64,000 bases of DNA from Lysobacterales bacterium (GCA_017302035.1 JAFLEA010000011.1:1-64000), one strand, 5' to 3'. Counted from the stretch's first letter, positions 38,572 through 47,914 are shown. Program-made: numbers and translations. The notes: generated by a model not told the origin, from the sequence alone.

Positions 38572-38949
38572 TCAGCCGCCGTTGCGCGCGCGCCCGACGA
38601 TGCCGCGCACCGCCTGCGGCAGCTGCGCGGCGCGCTCCACCGAGAGCACCCGCGGATGCGCCTCGGCCAGGCCGTGCTCGGCCTCGTGTGCCCAGGTCAC
38701 CGCATAGGGCAGGTGCACGCCCCAGCCACCCAGCCGCACCACCGGCTCGATGTCCGAGCGCAGCGAATTGCCGACCATCACGAACTGCGACGGGTCGACG
38801 CCGAACTCGGCCAGTACCCGGGAATAGGTGGGCGGATCCTTCTCCGAGACGATCTCGATCCGCGGGAACAGGTCGGCCAGGCCGGAGGCGGCGATCTTGC
38901 TCTCCTGGTGGAACATAGGTGTTCCGTATGTTGCTGTTTTTTCAATCAT
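38572..38949 (-). pseudogene. C-terminal remnant of a HAD-superfamily hydrolase interrupted by the ICE
   Basis: About 114 residues of genuine HAD sequence from FHQESKIAASGL to the stop, including IEIVSEKDPPTYSRVLAEFG and the C-terminal acidic motif MVGNSLRSDIEPVV. The N-terminal half with the nucleophilic DxD is missing. The first ~11 codons (MIEKTATYGTP) come from the element. The break falls at the position where intact homologues, as I recall them, read KGDLFHQE. The remaining half of the gene should lie at the far end of the element. Confidence 0.85.
38910..38925. other. Candidate attL core: inverted repeat at the ICE-HAD junction
   Basis: GGAACA-TAGG-TGTTCC, a perfect 6-bp inverted repeat around 4 bp, lies exactly where HAD coding sequence ends and foreign sequence begins. 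Paired inverted arms around a short crossover are typical of core sites of tyrosine recombinases. The integrase gene starts 67 bp to the right. Confidence 0.6.
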
Positions 38950-38991
38950 TTCAGGGTAGCATCCGGTAATCGTGGCAAATCAGGGGCAAAA

Positions 38992-40419
38992 ATGGCGCGT
39001 CCTTCCAAGGCAGTAATGGCGGCCAGGGCCAAGTCCAAAGCGCTGCTGGCACAGGATTGGCCGTCCTCCGTTCCGGGCGTCTTCTTTATAGCCGTTGGCG
39101 AGCCCCGATGGGCTGCACGCATCCGCTGGCAAAAGGAAAACACCGCTCATCGTGACAAGACCCATGTCTGGAAGCTGTCGATCAGCCCCAAGACGGGTGG
39201 CTACACCGAAAAGGATCTTCTCCATTGGCAGAAGCAGGCAGAAGCATGGGCTGAGGCCGAATGGCACGCATTGAAGGAGTCCGGAAAGAAGTTTTCGCGC
39301 AGTGCGCAGGCCAGTTCGTGGACGCTGAGGGCGTTGCTCACCCTGTATCTGGAAGGGCTGGATGACGGCTCAATCAAGTACCGTTCCTGCGCTTCTGATC
39401 GCTCCCGCGTTCGTGTCCTGCTGGGTATTGCCGAGAAGGGAGCGAACGCCAAGAACAAGGCTTTCGCCCCGGTGATCGACAAACCGATGGACGAACTTGT
39501 GCCCACGGACTTCTATACCGAACACGCGAAGTTTCACCCCAGGGCGATCCTGCTCCACTACAAGGGCAAGAACGGCGAGCTGCCGAAGAATGGCGCAAGC
39601 ATCAAGCTGATCCAGACTATCCGCACGGTGATGGGGCATGCCATCCGCGAGTGGGGCTTGAACCTGGACCTTACAAAGGTTCCGCTGCCACCCTTGCCCA
39701 AAGATCCTGGACGCGACGAGATCCTGACCGAGGAAGAGTTCGGATGGATCCTGGACGAAATGAAGGACTGCGATCAGGCAACGCTCGACATCGTGCTGAT
39801 GAACCGCTACTCCGCCATGCGTCGAAGCGAAGCGGTCAAGCTGGACTGGGAGCGGGTAGCCACGGACAACACCTCAGCCAGGCTCACGAACACCAAGAGT
39901 CGCCGGGTGAATGGTAAAGAGTTGAAGCGGGAGCGCGTGGTTCCGTTCGTCCCTGTCATCGAGGAAATGTTGGCTCGACGTCGTGAGGCCAGCAAGGCGC
40001 AATCAGGTGCCGTCTTTCAGACCGTTGCTGGCAATCGAATCTGGGCGGACGCTGTCACGAAAGCGTGGGAGCGGGCGCGCCGCCGAGCAGCAAAGAAGCA
40101 CGACGCCCCCCTCTTGTTGAACAAGAGGCTCCACGACCTCCGCCATACGCGCATCACTGAACTGGGCGAGGATATGCCCGCGGCGATGATCGCCAAGATC
40201 TCAGGCCACGAAGACCTCGGCTCCTTCATGCGCTACTACAACCCGAAGGCTGATGCCATGCGCAAGAAGATGGTAGAAGCCGACCGCAGGCGGTTGGCTA
40301 AGGGCGAGTTGGTAGGCGAGTCCATGATCGAGGCTGCAGCATCCATGCTGTCGGAAATGCCCGCTGATGAAGCGGCCAAGGTCATCGCCCTTGTGCTGGC
40401 CAAGCGGACCGCGGTGTAG
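38992..40419 (+). CDS. int: Tyrosine site-specific integrase of the ICE
   Basis: 475 residues from the ATG at 38992 (purine-rich CAGGGGC upstream). N-terminal arm-binding region (~1-110), a core-binding helical part (~100-230) and a catalytic domain with NRYSAMRRSEAVKLDW (first Arg), LHDLRHTRITELGE (HxxR region) and GHEDLGSFMRYYNPKA (His/Trp position and the Tyr nucleophile in MRYY). Residues after ~440 are helical. The frame is open far upstream into the chromosome, but that part is not coding. A terminator follows. Confidence 0.93.
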   Translation: MARPSKAVMAARAKSKALLAQDWPSSVPGVFFIAVGEPRWAARIRWQKENTAHRDKTHVWKLSISPKTGGYTEKDLLHWQKQAEAWAEAEWHALKESGKKFSRSAQASSWTLRALLTLYLEGLDDGSIKYRSCASDRSRVRVLLGIAEKGANAKNKAFAPVIDKPMDELVPTDFYTEHAKFHPRAILLHYKGKNGELPKNGASIKLIQTIRTVMGHAIREWGLNLDLTKVPLPPLPKDPGRDEILTEEEFGWILDEMKDCDQATLDIVLMNRYSAMRRSEAVKLDWERVATDNTSARLTNTKSRRVNGKELKRERVVPFVPVIEEMLARRREASKAQSGAVFQTVAGNRIWADAVTKAWERARRRAAKKHDAPLLLNKRLHDLRHTRITELGEDMPAAMIAKISGHEDLGSFMRYYNPKADAMRKKMVEADRRRLAKGELVGESMIEAAASMLSEMPADEAAKVIALVLAKRTAV

Positions 40420-40514
40420 AGCTTCAAAGGCCTCGCGCTTGACTCCCGACCGACCCTGCGCATCGTAAGAGGGCGGCGGGCTTCCCTCGCCCTCGCCGCT
40501 GGGTCTCTATGCCC

Positions 40515-40536
40515 CGCCCCCGGTTCGCCGGGGGCG
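40515..40536 (+). terminator. Rho-independent terminator after the integrase
   Basis: Arms CGCCCCCGG (40515-40523) and CCGGGGGCG (40528-40536) around TTCG, followed by TCTTGTTT. It separates integrase transcription from the next gene. Confidence 0.85.
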
Positions 40537-40583
40537 TCTTGTTTCAGGGTTGCCAGAAATGGCTCCCATCCTACCTTGGAGGG

Positions 40584-40949
40584 ATGGCCCATCATGTCCG
40601 ACGCTCTAACTTTCAGCGGCGCACCCGCCACCTGTACGCGCTGGTCTTCGATGACGAGCGTGCGGTCTACATCGGGCAGTCCGTCGACCCTAGGCAGCGA
40701 GCCAGCCAGCACCGCGCCTCGCGCGGCGGATGGCTGCGCCCCCACAGGATGGTTGTCCTGGAAGCTATCGATGGCACCTATGGCGATGCGGAGCGGCGGG
40801 AGTACGTATGGCGCTGGGTGGCCCATACGGCAGGCTGGACCGTCTACGTCCAGCCGCCCAACTTGGTAGTGAACCTGGGTCGGCGTATGCCGTGGTGGCG
40901 ACGACTGGAAGCTTGGCGAACCCGGTTCTTGGTGGGGTGGCCTATTTGA
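40584..40949 (+). CDS. GIY-YIG-like nuclease-domain protein
   Basis: 121 residues with the N-terminal GIY-YIG-type core HLYALVFDDERAVYIGQSVD and PRQRASQHRASRGGW. The usual GIY is replaced by LYA, while the YIG-type element (VYIG) and the Arg region are present. The catalytic Glu is not clear. A GGAGGG lies immediately before the ATG, so the start is somewhat uncertain. It could be a homing-like or repair-type nuclease carried by the element. Confidence 0.6.
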   Translation: MAHHVRRSNFQRRTRHLYALVFDDERAVYIGQSVDPRQRASQHRASRGGWLRPHRMVVLEAIDGTYGDAERREYVWRWVAHTAGWTVYVQPPNLVVNLGRRMPWWRRLEAWRTRFLVGWPI

Positions 40950-40952
40950 GGG

Positions 40953-41330
40953 CTATTTGAGGGCCTTGATAGCCTCGAGTTCGCCTTCGACTTCTTGCCA
41001 AATATCCCCGAGGTCTCGAGGAGTCATTGTGGGGTCTGCATAGTCTCCTAACAGGCTCGTCAATCGTTCAAGCCTCTTAGATCTCATATTGGCCTTAGCT
41101 GTAACGGAGACAATGCCGTTGACCTTCGTCGCCTCAATGTCGGCCTGAGGCTTAGAGTTCAAGTACTCCACATTAGGCATCGCATTTCCGATCTGCGCGA
41201 AGTAGTCAGCGGCGTGCTGCTTTGCTTCGTTCTGACTTTCTCCGCCGGAGAACTGCTCCGAGTTCCCATGATTGTCAATCACGCGAACCATCCAAAGGCT
41301 TCCAATTGGATAGATCAGTACTCGCGACAT
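40953..41330 (-). CDS. Small protein of unknown function (DUF2188-like start)
   Basis: 125 residues from an ATG with a good ribosome site (AAGGAG, 7 bp away). The N-terminal half (VLIYPIGSLWMVRVIDNHGN, ESQNEAKQHAADYFAQI) weakly recalls DUF2188. The C-terminal half is a charged helix (RLERLTSLLGDYADPTMTPR). It is separated from the relaxase gene by 72 bp. Function unknown. Confidence 0.6.
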   Translation of the reverse strand: MSRVLIYPIGSLWMVRVIDNHGNSEQFSGGESQNEAKQHAADYFAQIGNAMPNVEYLNSKPQADIEATKVNGIVSVTAKANMRSKRLERLTSLLGDYADPTMTPRDLGDIWQEVEGELEAIKALK

Positions 41331-41402
41331 CGGCCTCTCCTTGTCGATAGGCATTGACTTCTTCGTGAAGTGTAGGATGTCTCTTGACAGATCGCATCCC
41401 GC

Positions 41403-44183
41403 CTACATCTGGAGCCCGCTACTTACCTCCTGATCTAGCCGCCGCCGCAGTTCCTGGTCGTACTGCTGCTCCGCCGAGGGTACCGGAGTCCTGGCCCGCC
41501 ACAAGCCTTCCTGGGTGGCGTTCTGCTTCAAGCGGTCAGCACCCAGTCGAGTACGGACCTGTTCTAGCTCGACCTCGGCGCCGTACATGCGGTAGCGATC
41601 TGACGTGAGGCGGGTGAAGGCCACCAGGGCCGACTGGTTGTCGACCATCTTGGCGTTGGCGAAGTGGAAGACCGCGGGCTTGCCCTGTCCTTGGGCATCG
41701 TGGACGGTACGGCAGTAGCCATGCTGCAGGTGGTTCCATTCCTCCGTGTCCACAGCGACGGCGAAGCTAGGTTGGCCATGTCGGCCTTCCACGCGCAAGT
41801 TCAAGGCGAGCGATCCCTTACTGGTTCGCGAGATGCCTTCGACCTCGCACATGTCGCCGTTCTCTACGCCCAGCGTATTGTCGTTCTTGGTGATCCGGAC
41901 CCGGTCGCCCAGAGCCACGCTCATGTCGTACTCCCGCTGATCGCGTCGTCCCACGAATGAGTGGTCGGGGCCTACCAGGACTCCCCGCTCGCGCAGACCG
42001 TCGCGAAGCTTGGCGGTCAGGGCTTGGCTGTCGGCATGGTCGTGAACGAGGAGCAATCGGTTGTCGATGGCGTGCGGGCTGTCGAGCCATTCTCGGGCGC
42101 AGGCGTCCATGGCTTCGGGGCGGCTGTTGTAGGCATCGATGGCGCCACGTGCTTCTAGTTTCTCCCAGATGGCCGCACCCTTCTGGACAACGTCCCGTCG
42201 AGACTTCGGCTCAGCGCGCCCATCGAGGATGACGCGCCCTTGGGCATCGCGGTCGTAGAACGATACGGCGATATCGCGGTCTGCCTCATGCTTCTGTCGG
42301 CGTATCTCCGTGAGTTCGGCCTGACCCAACTGCTCGGAGAGCAAGGACATTCCGGATCCGAATGAGATCGGCTGGATCTGGCGTTGGTCTCCCTGGGCAA
42401 CCAGCTTCGCCCCAGCGTTATCGACATGTCTCATGAGGCGGCGGACGGCTTCGGTATCGATCATGCCTGCCTCGTCCAACACGACCACGGACTTGTTCGT
42501 CAGTCCTGGGATCTCATCGGTAAGTGGCTTGCCCTTGTCCAACCGCCCCAGCAACTTGGTGATGGACATGGACTCAATGCCGGACTCCTCTTGAAGCTTC
42601 CCCGCAGCTTTGCGGGAAATGCAGGCACCGATCAGGTGCTGCCCATTGGCTTCGAATGCGCGCTTGTACAACTCGGACACAGTTGTCTTGCCCGAGCCCG
42701 CCACCCCCGCCATGACCGCGTGCCCGCCGGACTGGACGCAAAGATGGTCCAGCGCATCACGCTGCTCGTTCGAGAGCGTGAAGCCCTTCTCCTGCTGGAA
42801 GTCGGCCACTACGCGGTCGAGGGTGGACTGGGGCACCTGCACGCTAGTGTCGTCCCTGCGTTCATTGGCTCTGCGCGAGACTTCCTGCTCCCAGTCGACT
42901 ACCTTGGACCAGGCAAAACGAGTTTCAGAGTAGCGCCGGGATACATGCTTGCCTTGATCGACGGCAGCCTGCCGCTCGGGCGCGATGTGGACCATCGTGT
43001 CCTTGAAGCGTTGGACATCCGATTGCAGGGCTTCGGGGCTTTCGCCGGCACGGGCGCGGTACACGGCCCACTGGATATCGGCCTCGGTCACCACTGCTGT
43101 GGACTTGTGCAGCGCAGCCAAGATGTCATCGTCCGACCGGCGCGGCGCCTGGATATCGGGGCGGCCCTTGTAGTGGGCGATATCGGTCTCCTGTCCCAGC
43201 CCCTTGATCGTCTCCTTCCAGTTGGCGAATAGCTCGTCGGGCGAGGGTTCGTCCTTGTGCTTGCGGGTCTGCTGCCATGCTTGCTGGTGGGACAGCCCTG
43301 TCTCCATTGCCAGCTGGATCTCTTCCTGGCGCTTGGAAAACATCAACTCGGTCTCCCGACTGATGCCGGCGACACGCCAGGACCGGATGCCGGTGTCCTG
43401 CTGCTCCTTGTCCAGGAGCGCATCCTGCTCGATACCGTAGCCGAGTTGGCGCAGGTTCTCCGCCAGGTGGGACATGTAGACCGTGTCTGCCGCCTTCTGG
43501 TGCCGATACAGCTCGCTGGACTCGAACGTCCTCCATTCACCATCCGGCCCGTAGGAAACGCCGTATATGAGCGTATGGGTGTGGAGAGAGAACGTGTTGG
43601 TCCGCTCACAGAGATGGTCGCAGGAGGTCATGACGAGACCGCCGACCGTGTGGAAGTCCTTGCCCGCCTTCCCACGCCGCGTTTCGATCTTGCCTTCCAG
43701 ATACTCCAACGCCTGGTCGACGGCAGAACGGTGCGCCGCCAAGATTTCACCACGCTCCTCGGGAGGCGCGATGGCCATGAGGTACGACACCGACTTTGGC
43801 GCACTCAGCGTGCAGTCGTAGCCCACTTGGTGGCCGCCCTGCCAGACGAACTCAGGGTTGCCGTTCTTGTCCAGGCGTGGCTGGCCATCGCGATCGAGCT
43901 TGAACTTCTTCTGAGGCAGGACACCTGCGTTCTGGCACAGCGCCGTCTTCTTCCCGTCGGGCGAGTAGCCGGCTGCCAGTTCCAGCATCTGCTGCTTATC
44001 AACGGGCTTGCCCAGCAGGTCGAGCATGGCAGCACCGTGGCCACGCCAGCGCATGGTCTCTTCCTCCATGCCCTTCTGGCCCACGTAGTAGTTCGACAAC
44101 GCCTCGGTGTTCATGAGGTAGTCGATGACGTTGTCGCCGTTGGCGTTGTGGCCGGTGGCCGAGAGGTCTTTGAGCTTGAGCAT
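41403..44183 (-). CDS. traI: MobF-family relaxase-helicase (TraI/TrwC-like)
   Basis: 926 residues from the ATG at 44183. The N-terminal relaxase domain has the two-Tyr region NYYVGQKG (~30) and the metal-binding SLHTHTLIYG (~203). Helicase part: Walker A AGVAGSGKTTVSELYK (~493), Walker B VVVLDEAGMID, and later GDRVRITKNDNTLGVENGDM and VHDAQGQGK. It nicks oriT and unwinds DNA during conjugation. It is translated after the ankyrin gene with a near-overlap. The TTG 33 bp upstream is a less likely start. Confidence 0.93.
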   Translation of the reverse strand: MLKLKDLSATGHNANGDNVIDYLMNTEALSNYYVGQKGMEEETMRWRGHGAAMLDLLGKPVDKQQMLELAAGYSPDGKKTALCQNAGVLPQKKFKLDRDGQPRLDKNGNPEFVWQGGHQVGYDCTLSAPKSVSYLMAIAPPEERGEILAAHRSAVDQALEYLEGKIETRRGKAGKDFHTVGGLVMTSCDHLCERTNTFSLHTHTLIYGVSYGPDGEWRTFESSELYRHQKAADTVYMSHLAENLRQLGYGIEQDALLDKEQQDTGIRSWRVAGISRETELMFSKRQEEIQLAMETGLSHQQAWQQTRKHKDEPSPDELFANWKETIKGLGQETDIAHYKGRPDIQAPRRSDDDILAALHKSTAVVTEADIQWAVYRARAGESPEALQSDVQRFKDTMVHIAPERQAAVDQGKHVSRRYSETRFAWSKVVDWEQEVSRRANERRDDTSVQVPQSTLDRVVADFQQEKGFTLSNEQRDALDHLCVQSGGHAVMAGVAGSGKTTVSELYKRAFEANGQHLIGACISRKAAGKLQEESGIESMSITKLLGRLDKGKPLTDEIPGLTNKSVVVLDEAGMIDTEAVRRLMRHVDNAGAKLVAQGDQRQIQPISFGSGMSLLSEQLGQAELTEIRRQKHEADRDIAVSFYDRDAQGRVILDGRAEPKSRRDVVQKGAAIWEKLEARGAIDAYNSRPEAMDACAREWLDSPHAIDNRLLLVHDHADSQALTAKLRDGLRERGVLVGPDHSFVGRRDQREYDMSVALGDRVRITKNDNTLGVENGDMCEVEGISRTSKGSLALNLRVEGRHGQPSFAVAVDTEEWNHLQHGYCRTVHDAQGQGKPAVFHFANAKMVDNQSALVAFTRLTSDRYRMYGAEVELEQVRTRLGADRLKQNATQEGLWRARTPVPSAEQQYDQELRRRLDQEVSSGLQM

Positions 44184-44217
44184 GTTCCAGTGTCCGAAAA
44201 GCTGGCGCGTTGGCAAG

Positions 44218-45018
44218 TCACATGGCGCGGCGCATCGTTACGCACTCGCTCACCTGGGCCACGCAGGCGAGCAAGGCTTTACGGTCGTGATCCAGCAGTA
44301 CGGCCAGCGTTTCCTGCCACCCGGACTCATGATGCCCTGGACCCACAGCGAGCTGGCGCAAGGCGGCATCCAATGGACGCTCGCCGTTCTCGGCTCGCAG
44401 GGTGGGGTCAGCGCCGTGCTTCAAGAGCAGTGCTGTCAGGCGTGCCCAGCCCGAGCAGGCGGCGTAGTACAGCGGGGTCATGCCCTGTCGGTCTCGCTGG
44501 TTGATCCGTGCCCCAGAGGCGAGGAGCAAGACCACCTTGGTTTCCTGAGGCTTGGGCCAGGAAGTCCAGCGCGACATCGTTTCGTGAAGGGCCGTGCGCC
44601 CATCGAATGCAGCGTTGGGGTCGGCACCAGCGGCAAGTAGGCGACGCATTGGTGCTTCGTCCACTGTATGGCAAGCGTGATGGAGTGGCGTTCGTCCAGC
44701 ACTGTCGGTAAGCCGATGGTCGGCACCTGCCCCCAACAACAACTCCATGGCCTCGAGGTCTCCGTTCGCAGCGGCCAGATGGAGCGCCGTGGCGCCCTGC
44801 ATATCACCCACCGTGAGATCAGTGCTCGGAAGTTCGAGGAGAAGCCGCAGATGGGCCAACCCATCGCGAGACTTGGCCGCGGCAAGCAACGGCATCCGCA
44901 CATCGAATGCCGTGCCTGGCACCGATCTCCAGATTTCGTTGGGGTCGGCACCGGCTTGAAGCAGTTCGCGGAAGCGATGCGTAGGTTGTAGGAACCCAGC
45001 TGGGTTGAAGAGGCTCAT
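44218..45018 (-). CDS. Ankyrin-repeat protein co-transcribed with the relaxase
   Basis: 266 residues with at least five ankyrin units: RFRELLQAGADPNE, GATALHLAAANGDLEAMELL, GRTPLHHACHTVDEAPMRRL, GRTALHETMSRW and GMTPLYYAACSGWARLTALL. No signal peptide or enzymatic domain. It is the first gene after promoter P1 and ends 34 bp before the relaxase ATG. A chaperone or adaptor role for the relaxase, or an effector-like role, are both possible. Confidence 0.85.
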   Translation of the reverse strand: MSLFNPAGFLQPTHRFRELLQAGADPNEIWRSVPGTAFDVRMPLLAAAKSRDGLAHLRLLLELPSTDLTVGDMQGATALHLAAANGDLEAMELLLGAGADHRLTDSAGRTPLHHACHTVDEAPMRRLLAAGADPNAAFDGRTALHETMSRWTSWPKPQETKVVLLLASGARINQRDRQGMTPLYYAACSGWARLTALLLKHGADPTLRAENGERPLDAALRQLAVGPGHHESGWQETLAVLLDHDRKALLACVAQVSECVTMRRAM

Positions 45019-45046
45019 GGAGACAGGAATGTGGAGGCCTGATCCC

Positions 45047-45090
45047 AGCATGTCTTTGATGCTGTAAATGGCAACTACTCGGGGTGCGAA
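45047..45090 (-). promoter_or_regulatory. ICE promoter P1 (ankyrin-relaxase operon)
   Basis: Leftward: TTCGCA box (45090-45085), 10 bp, -35 TTGCCA (45074-45069), 16-bp spacer with ACAGCATC, -10 hexamer CATGCT (45052-45047). It lies ~29 bp before the ankyrin ATG. It matches the shared ICE promoter design. Confidence 0.6.
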
Positions 45091-45098
45091 CGGCCTCG

Positions 45099-46967
45099 CT
45101 AGATCTCGATGGTCTTGCTCTGGAAGATCGCGTCGATCTCACGCTCCGTGAAGGCCTCACCAATGGCCTTGCCGGCCCAGCCCGCCACCAAGGGCTCGTC
45201 GTCGCGATCCTGCTCGTACCCGGCTGCCCGCTGCGTCCACTTGGCAGGCACCTGCCCCGGTCGTAGGTCGGGCATGGGCTGGCCCGGGAAGTCCAGGAGC
45301 AGCAAGTCGTCGCCCTGCTGGACGATGGCCCGGATGACGAAGCCAGGATCCTTCTTAGGGGTCTTGCGGAAGCCCAGCATGTCCGTGAGTTGCGACGGGT
45401 ACACCACGGGCTTGGCCTCATTCGAGAGACGTGCGTCGCGGGAGTGATCCATGCGGGCGACATTGTTCGAGCCCATGAGCTTGGACAGTTCTTCTCGCGT
45501 CTCACCCATCTGGATCTGGCAGACGATGTGCGTGCCCACCATGCCCTGCAACGCCTTGACCATGTGTTCGCCGTACAGCTGGGGCATCCGAAGTTGCGAG
45601 AGGTCTTGTGTCGTTAGTACACACACGCACCCCTTGGATCTGCCCTTATCGATGAGCGGGGCAATATTGATCTTGCCGATGCTGGCCAGCTCGTCCAGGA
45701 AGAAGCCAAGGAAGCGGCCGTTCTCATTGTCCGGTAGATGCGGAGAAATGATGGCCGGCACCGCCACATTGACCATGGCTGCGATATAGGCGGCAGTCAG
45801 TCCTGAGTCCGGGCCGCTTTGCAGGATGACCTTTTTCGGCCCCTGATAGTCGTCCATCGCCCAGTCGGTGAGCGAGAACAGCCGCCGTCCACGAAGCCAC
45901 TTCGCGTTCCACTTCGCCTCGCTCTTCTCCCCGGGCCATGGAGTATCGGCAGTCAGGTTCTTGCCGACTTCGTAGTCCGGCCAAGCACGTGCCAAGTCAT
46001 CGATGACGCGAGTGAATCCCTGCAGGGTGGCCAGCACATTGAAGCTCGTCTGCGAGTCTGGATTGGATATCAGGCCGTACGCCTTGCGATAGTTCCGATC
46101 GAGAACGGGCGCCATCTCTTTGGCGCGAAGCGATACGCGCTGCGCCAAATCCGTCCAGGTCCACCGCTGCGGCTTCTCGTTCTGCAATGACAACACCACG
46201 CCCAGCAGGATCTGCCTGGCTGCCTGCGTCCAGAACTTCCCTGAGCCAGAGTCCTCGGGGATCAAGCTGTCGGCGAAGGCGGCGGCCTGCGTAGAGGTCC
46301 GTACGTCGCGGGCCACCCACCACACCCGGCTTCGCGCATCAAATGGGCTACAAATGCTGGCTTGGGCTTGGGGAAACTTCGACGTCATGTCGCCCTTGAC
46401 ATCGTAGATCAGCGCTTTCGCTTCCTTGTGGGCGAAGACCTGCTGCAGGAGACCTAGCAGGATCTGCGTCTTGCCCGAGCCTACCGATCCGTACATCAGG
46501 ATGTGGCGCGACAGGGTCTTCTTGGCCAGCCACAAGTCGGGGTGCAGATACATCCCGAAGCGGTCTGCTTTCCGTTCCCGCTTAGTGGGCGAACGGCGAC
46601 GCGCGGCGCGGATCGCCTCCTTGCCTTCCAAGAGTCGTGGCCCCGATACGACCCATTGGTTCGAGCGCGGGATCAAGCCGAGCCAGGCCGCACCTCCACC
46701 CATGGCCAAGCCTACGGTGGTGGCTACTGCCAGCGTGGACCAGTCGGCCATCCAGTGCGGATTGTCGAGGCGGGAGTAGAACGCCGGATCCAGGGCCAGC
46801 GCTCGAAAGGTATCGGGCCAGCCAAGCCCGTAGCGTGCGATCGGCAGGAAGCCAGCGGCACCACCCAACAGGCCATATGCCAACCCAAGGTCCCATCGGC
46901 GCACCGGGATCGATGCGTCGATGTGCTTTCCAGGGGGACCGAAGGAGTCGTAAGTGGCTGGCTTCAC
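45099..46967 (-). CDS. traD: TraD/VirD4-family conjugative coupling protein
   Basis: 622 residues. Two N-terminal membrane helices (GLAYGLLGGAAGFLPIARYG; TLAVATTVGLAMGGGAAWLG), then the RecA-like ATPase with Walker A MYGSVGSGKTQILLGL (~160) and Walker B GFFLDELASIGK (~420). TTQDLSQLRMPQLYG is the usual motif-III-like segment. It brings the relaxase-DNA complex to the transfer channel. It is the third gene after xre and immA. Confidence 0.94.
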   Translation of the reverse strand: MKPATYDSFGPPGKHIDASIPVRRWDLGLAYGLLGGAAGFLPIARYGLGWPDTFRALALDPAFYSRLDNPHWMADWSTLAVATTVGLAMGGGAAWLGLIPRSNQWVVSGPRLLEGKEAIRAARRRSPTKRERKADRFGMYLHPDLWLAKKTLSRHILMYGSVGSGKTQILLGLLQQVFAHKEAKALIYDVKGDMTSKFPQAQASICSPFDARSRVWWVARDVRTSTQAAAFADSLIPEDSGSGKFWTQAARQILLGVVLSLQNEKPQRWTWTDLAQRVSLRAKEMAPVLDRNYRKAYGLISNPDSQTSFNVLATLQGFTRVIDDLARAWPDYEVGKNLTADTPWPGEKSEAKWNAKWLRGRRLFSLTDWAMDDYQGPKKVILQSGPDSGLTAAYIAAMVNVAVPAIISPHLPDNENGRFLGFFLDELASIGKINIAPLIDKGRSKGCVCVLTTQDLSQLRMPQLYGEHMVKALQGMVGTHIVCQIQMGETREELSKLMGSNNVARMDHSRDARLSNEAKPVVYPSQLTDMLGFRKTPKKDPGFVIRAIVQQGDDLLLLDFPGQPMPDLRPGQVPAKWTQRAAGYEQDRDDEPLVAGWAGKAIGEAFTEREIDAIFQSKTIEI

Positions 46968-47044
46968 CTACAACAGGATGTGCAGGCTGGCAGGCCTGTC
47001 CAGCCACACCCGCGATGGAATACGCAGAGCTGCTCTGAACTCCG

Positions 47045-47914
47045 CTACCTGGCTCCGCGTTCGTTCCAGGGTTGCCACACGCTTGATCCGCGCGGCAGCA
47101 CCAAAAGCGTCATCACTGAGTCGTATTCGTTAGCGCTGATCTTCATCTCACGCAACGATAGGTCGGCTGGTGCGTGTGGAAACCAGGTTCGCGCCGACAT
47201 CTCTACGCCGCTCCGCTCGTGATCCACGCTCTCGTTCGCCGCCAAAGACGCGTCTGGGATCGCCACAGTCTGGCTTCTGGTTCGATAGAACGCGCCGTTC
47301 TTGAACGCCGCCTCGCTCGAGAAAGCCCATTGCATGAAGCCATCACGATGAACGACCAGAACGGCCTGGGTATCGGTATGGCGTAGCCAACGCAGGGCTG
47401 CCGCCGTGAGCGAAACACCATAGCGGTTCGCGCATGCGCCGATCCCATCGAAATCCGCGGAACCAGACATCTGCTCCCGAAAGTCGTTCAACGGCATAAG
47501 CAGAGTCGATGCAAAGACATCCGCCTGAGCTTCGATCGTAGCCTCGTCTTTTTCCAGGTTGACCACATCCTTCTCGGCACAGGAGAAGGACTCCTGCTTA
47601 TGCCGATGGAGGAGGTAGTGCCCGAGTTCGTGCGCCTGCGTGAAACGGATGCGACCTTCGGATCGGATCTTGTCGTTGTAGAGCAACATCCACTCGCGGC
47701 GATCCTCGCCCGGGACCAGCGCCCCTTCGAACCGTTTGATGTCAGCGGCACGCACTTCGGTGATGGGATCCGAGCCACCGAACTGGTTGGCTGCATCCTT
47801 GGCGAGCGCGACAACATCGATCGGGAACCGCTGTGTGCCGTGATGGGCGGCGAACAAGTCCAGCACTCGGGTGAACTTGTACGCGGCCTTGGACGCCGTT
47901 AGCGGGTCGGCCAT
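47045..47914 (-). CDS. ImmA/IrrE-family metallopeptidase
   Basis: 289 residues. The zinc motif is AHELGHYLLHRHKQES (HExxH, ~90), with the third ligand Glu and helix VNLEKDEATIEAQADVFAST, as in ImmA of ICEBs1. Such proteases cleave a partner Xre repressor to induce an element. The ATG overlaps the xre stop by 1 base (TGATG). It is the likely induction switch for transfer; the signal is unknown. Confidence 0.9.
   Translation of the reverse strand: MADPLTASKAAYKFTRVLDLFAAHHGTQRFPIDVVALAKDAANQFGGSDPITEVRAADIKRFEGALVPGEDRREWMLLYNDKIRSEGRIRFTQAHELGHYLLHRHKQESFSCAEKDVVNLEKDEATIEAQADVFASTLLMPLNDFREQMSGSADFDGIGACANRYGVSLTAAALRWLRHTDTQAVLVVHRDGFMQWAFSSEAAFKNGAFYRTRSQTVAIPDASLAANESVDHERSGVEMSARTWFPHAPADLSLREMKISANEYDSVMTLLVLPRGSSVWQPWNERGAR

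Noticed and set aside
37231..38991. In-frame extension of the integrase frame 587 codons upstream
   Set aside because: It crosses the attachment junction and three leftward chromosomal genes. The integrase family N-terminus begins at 38992.
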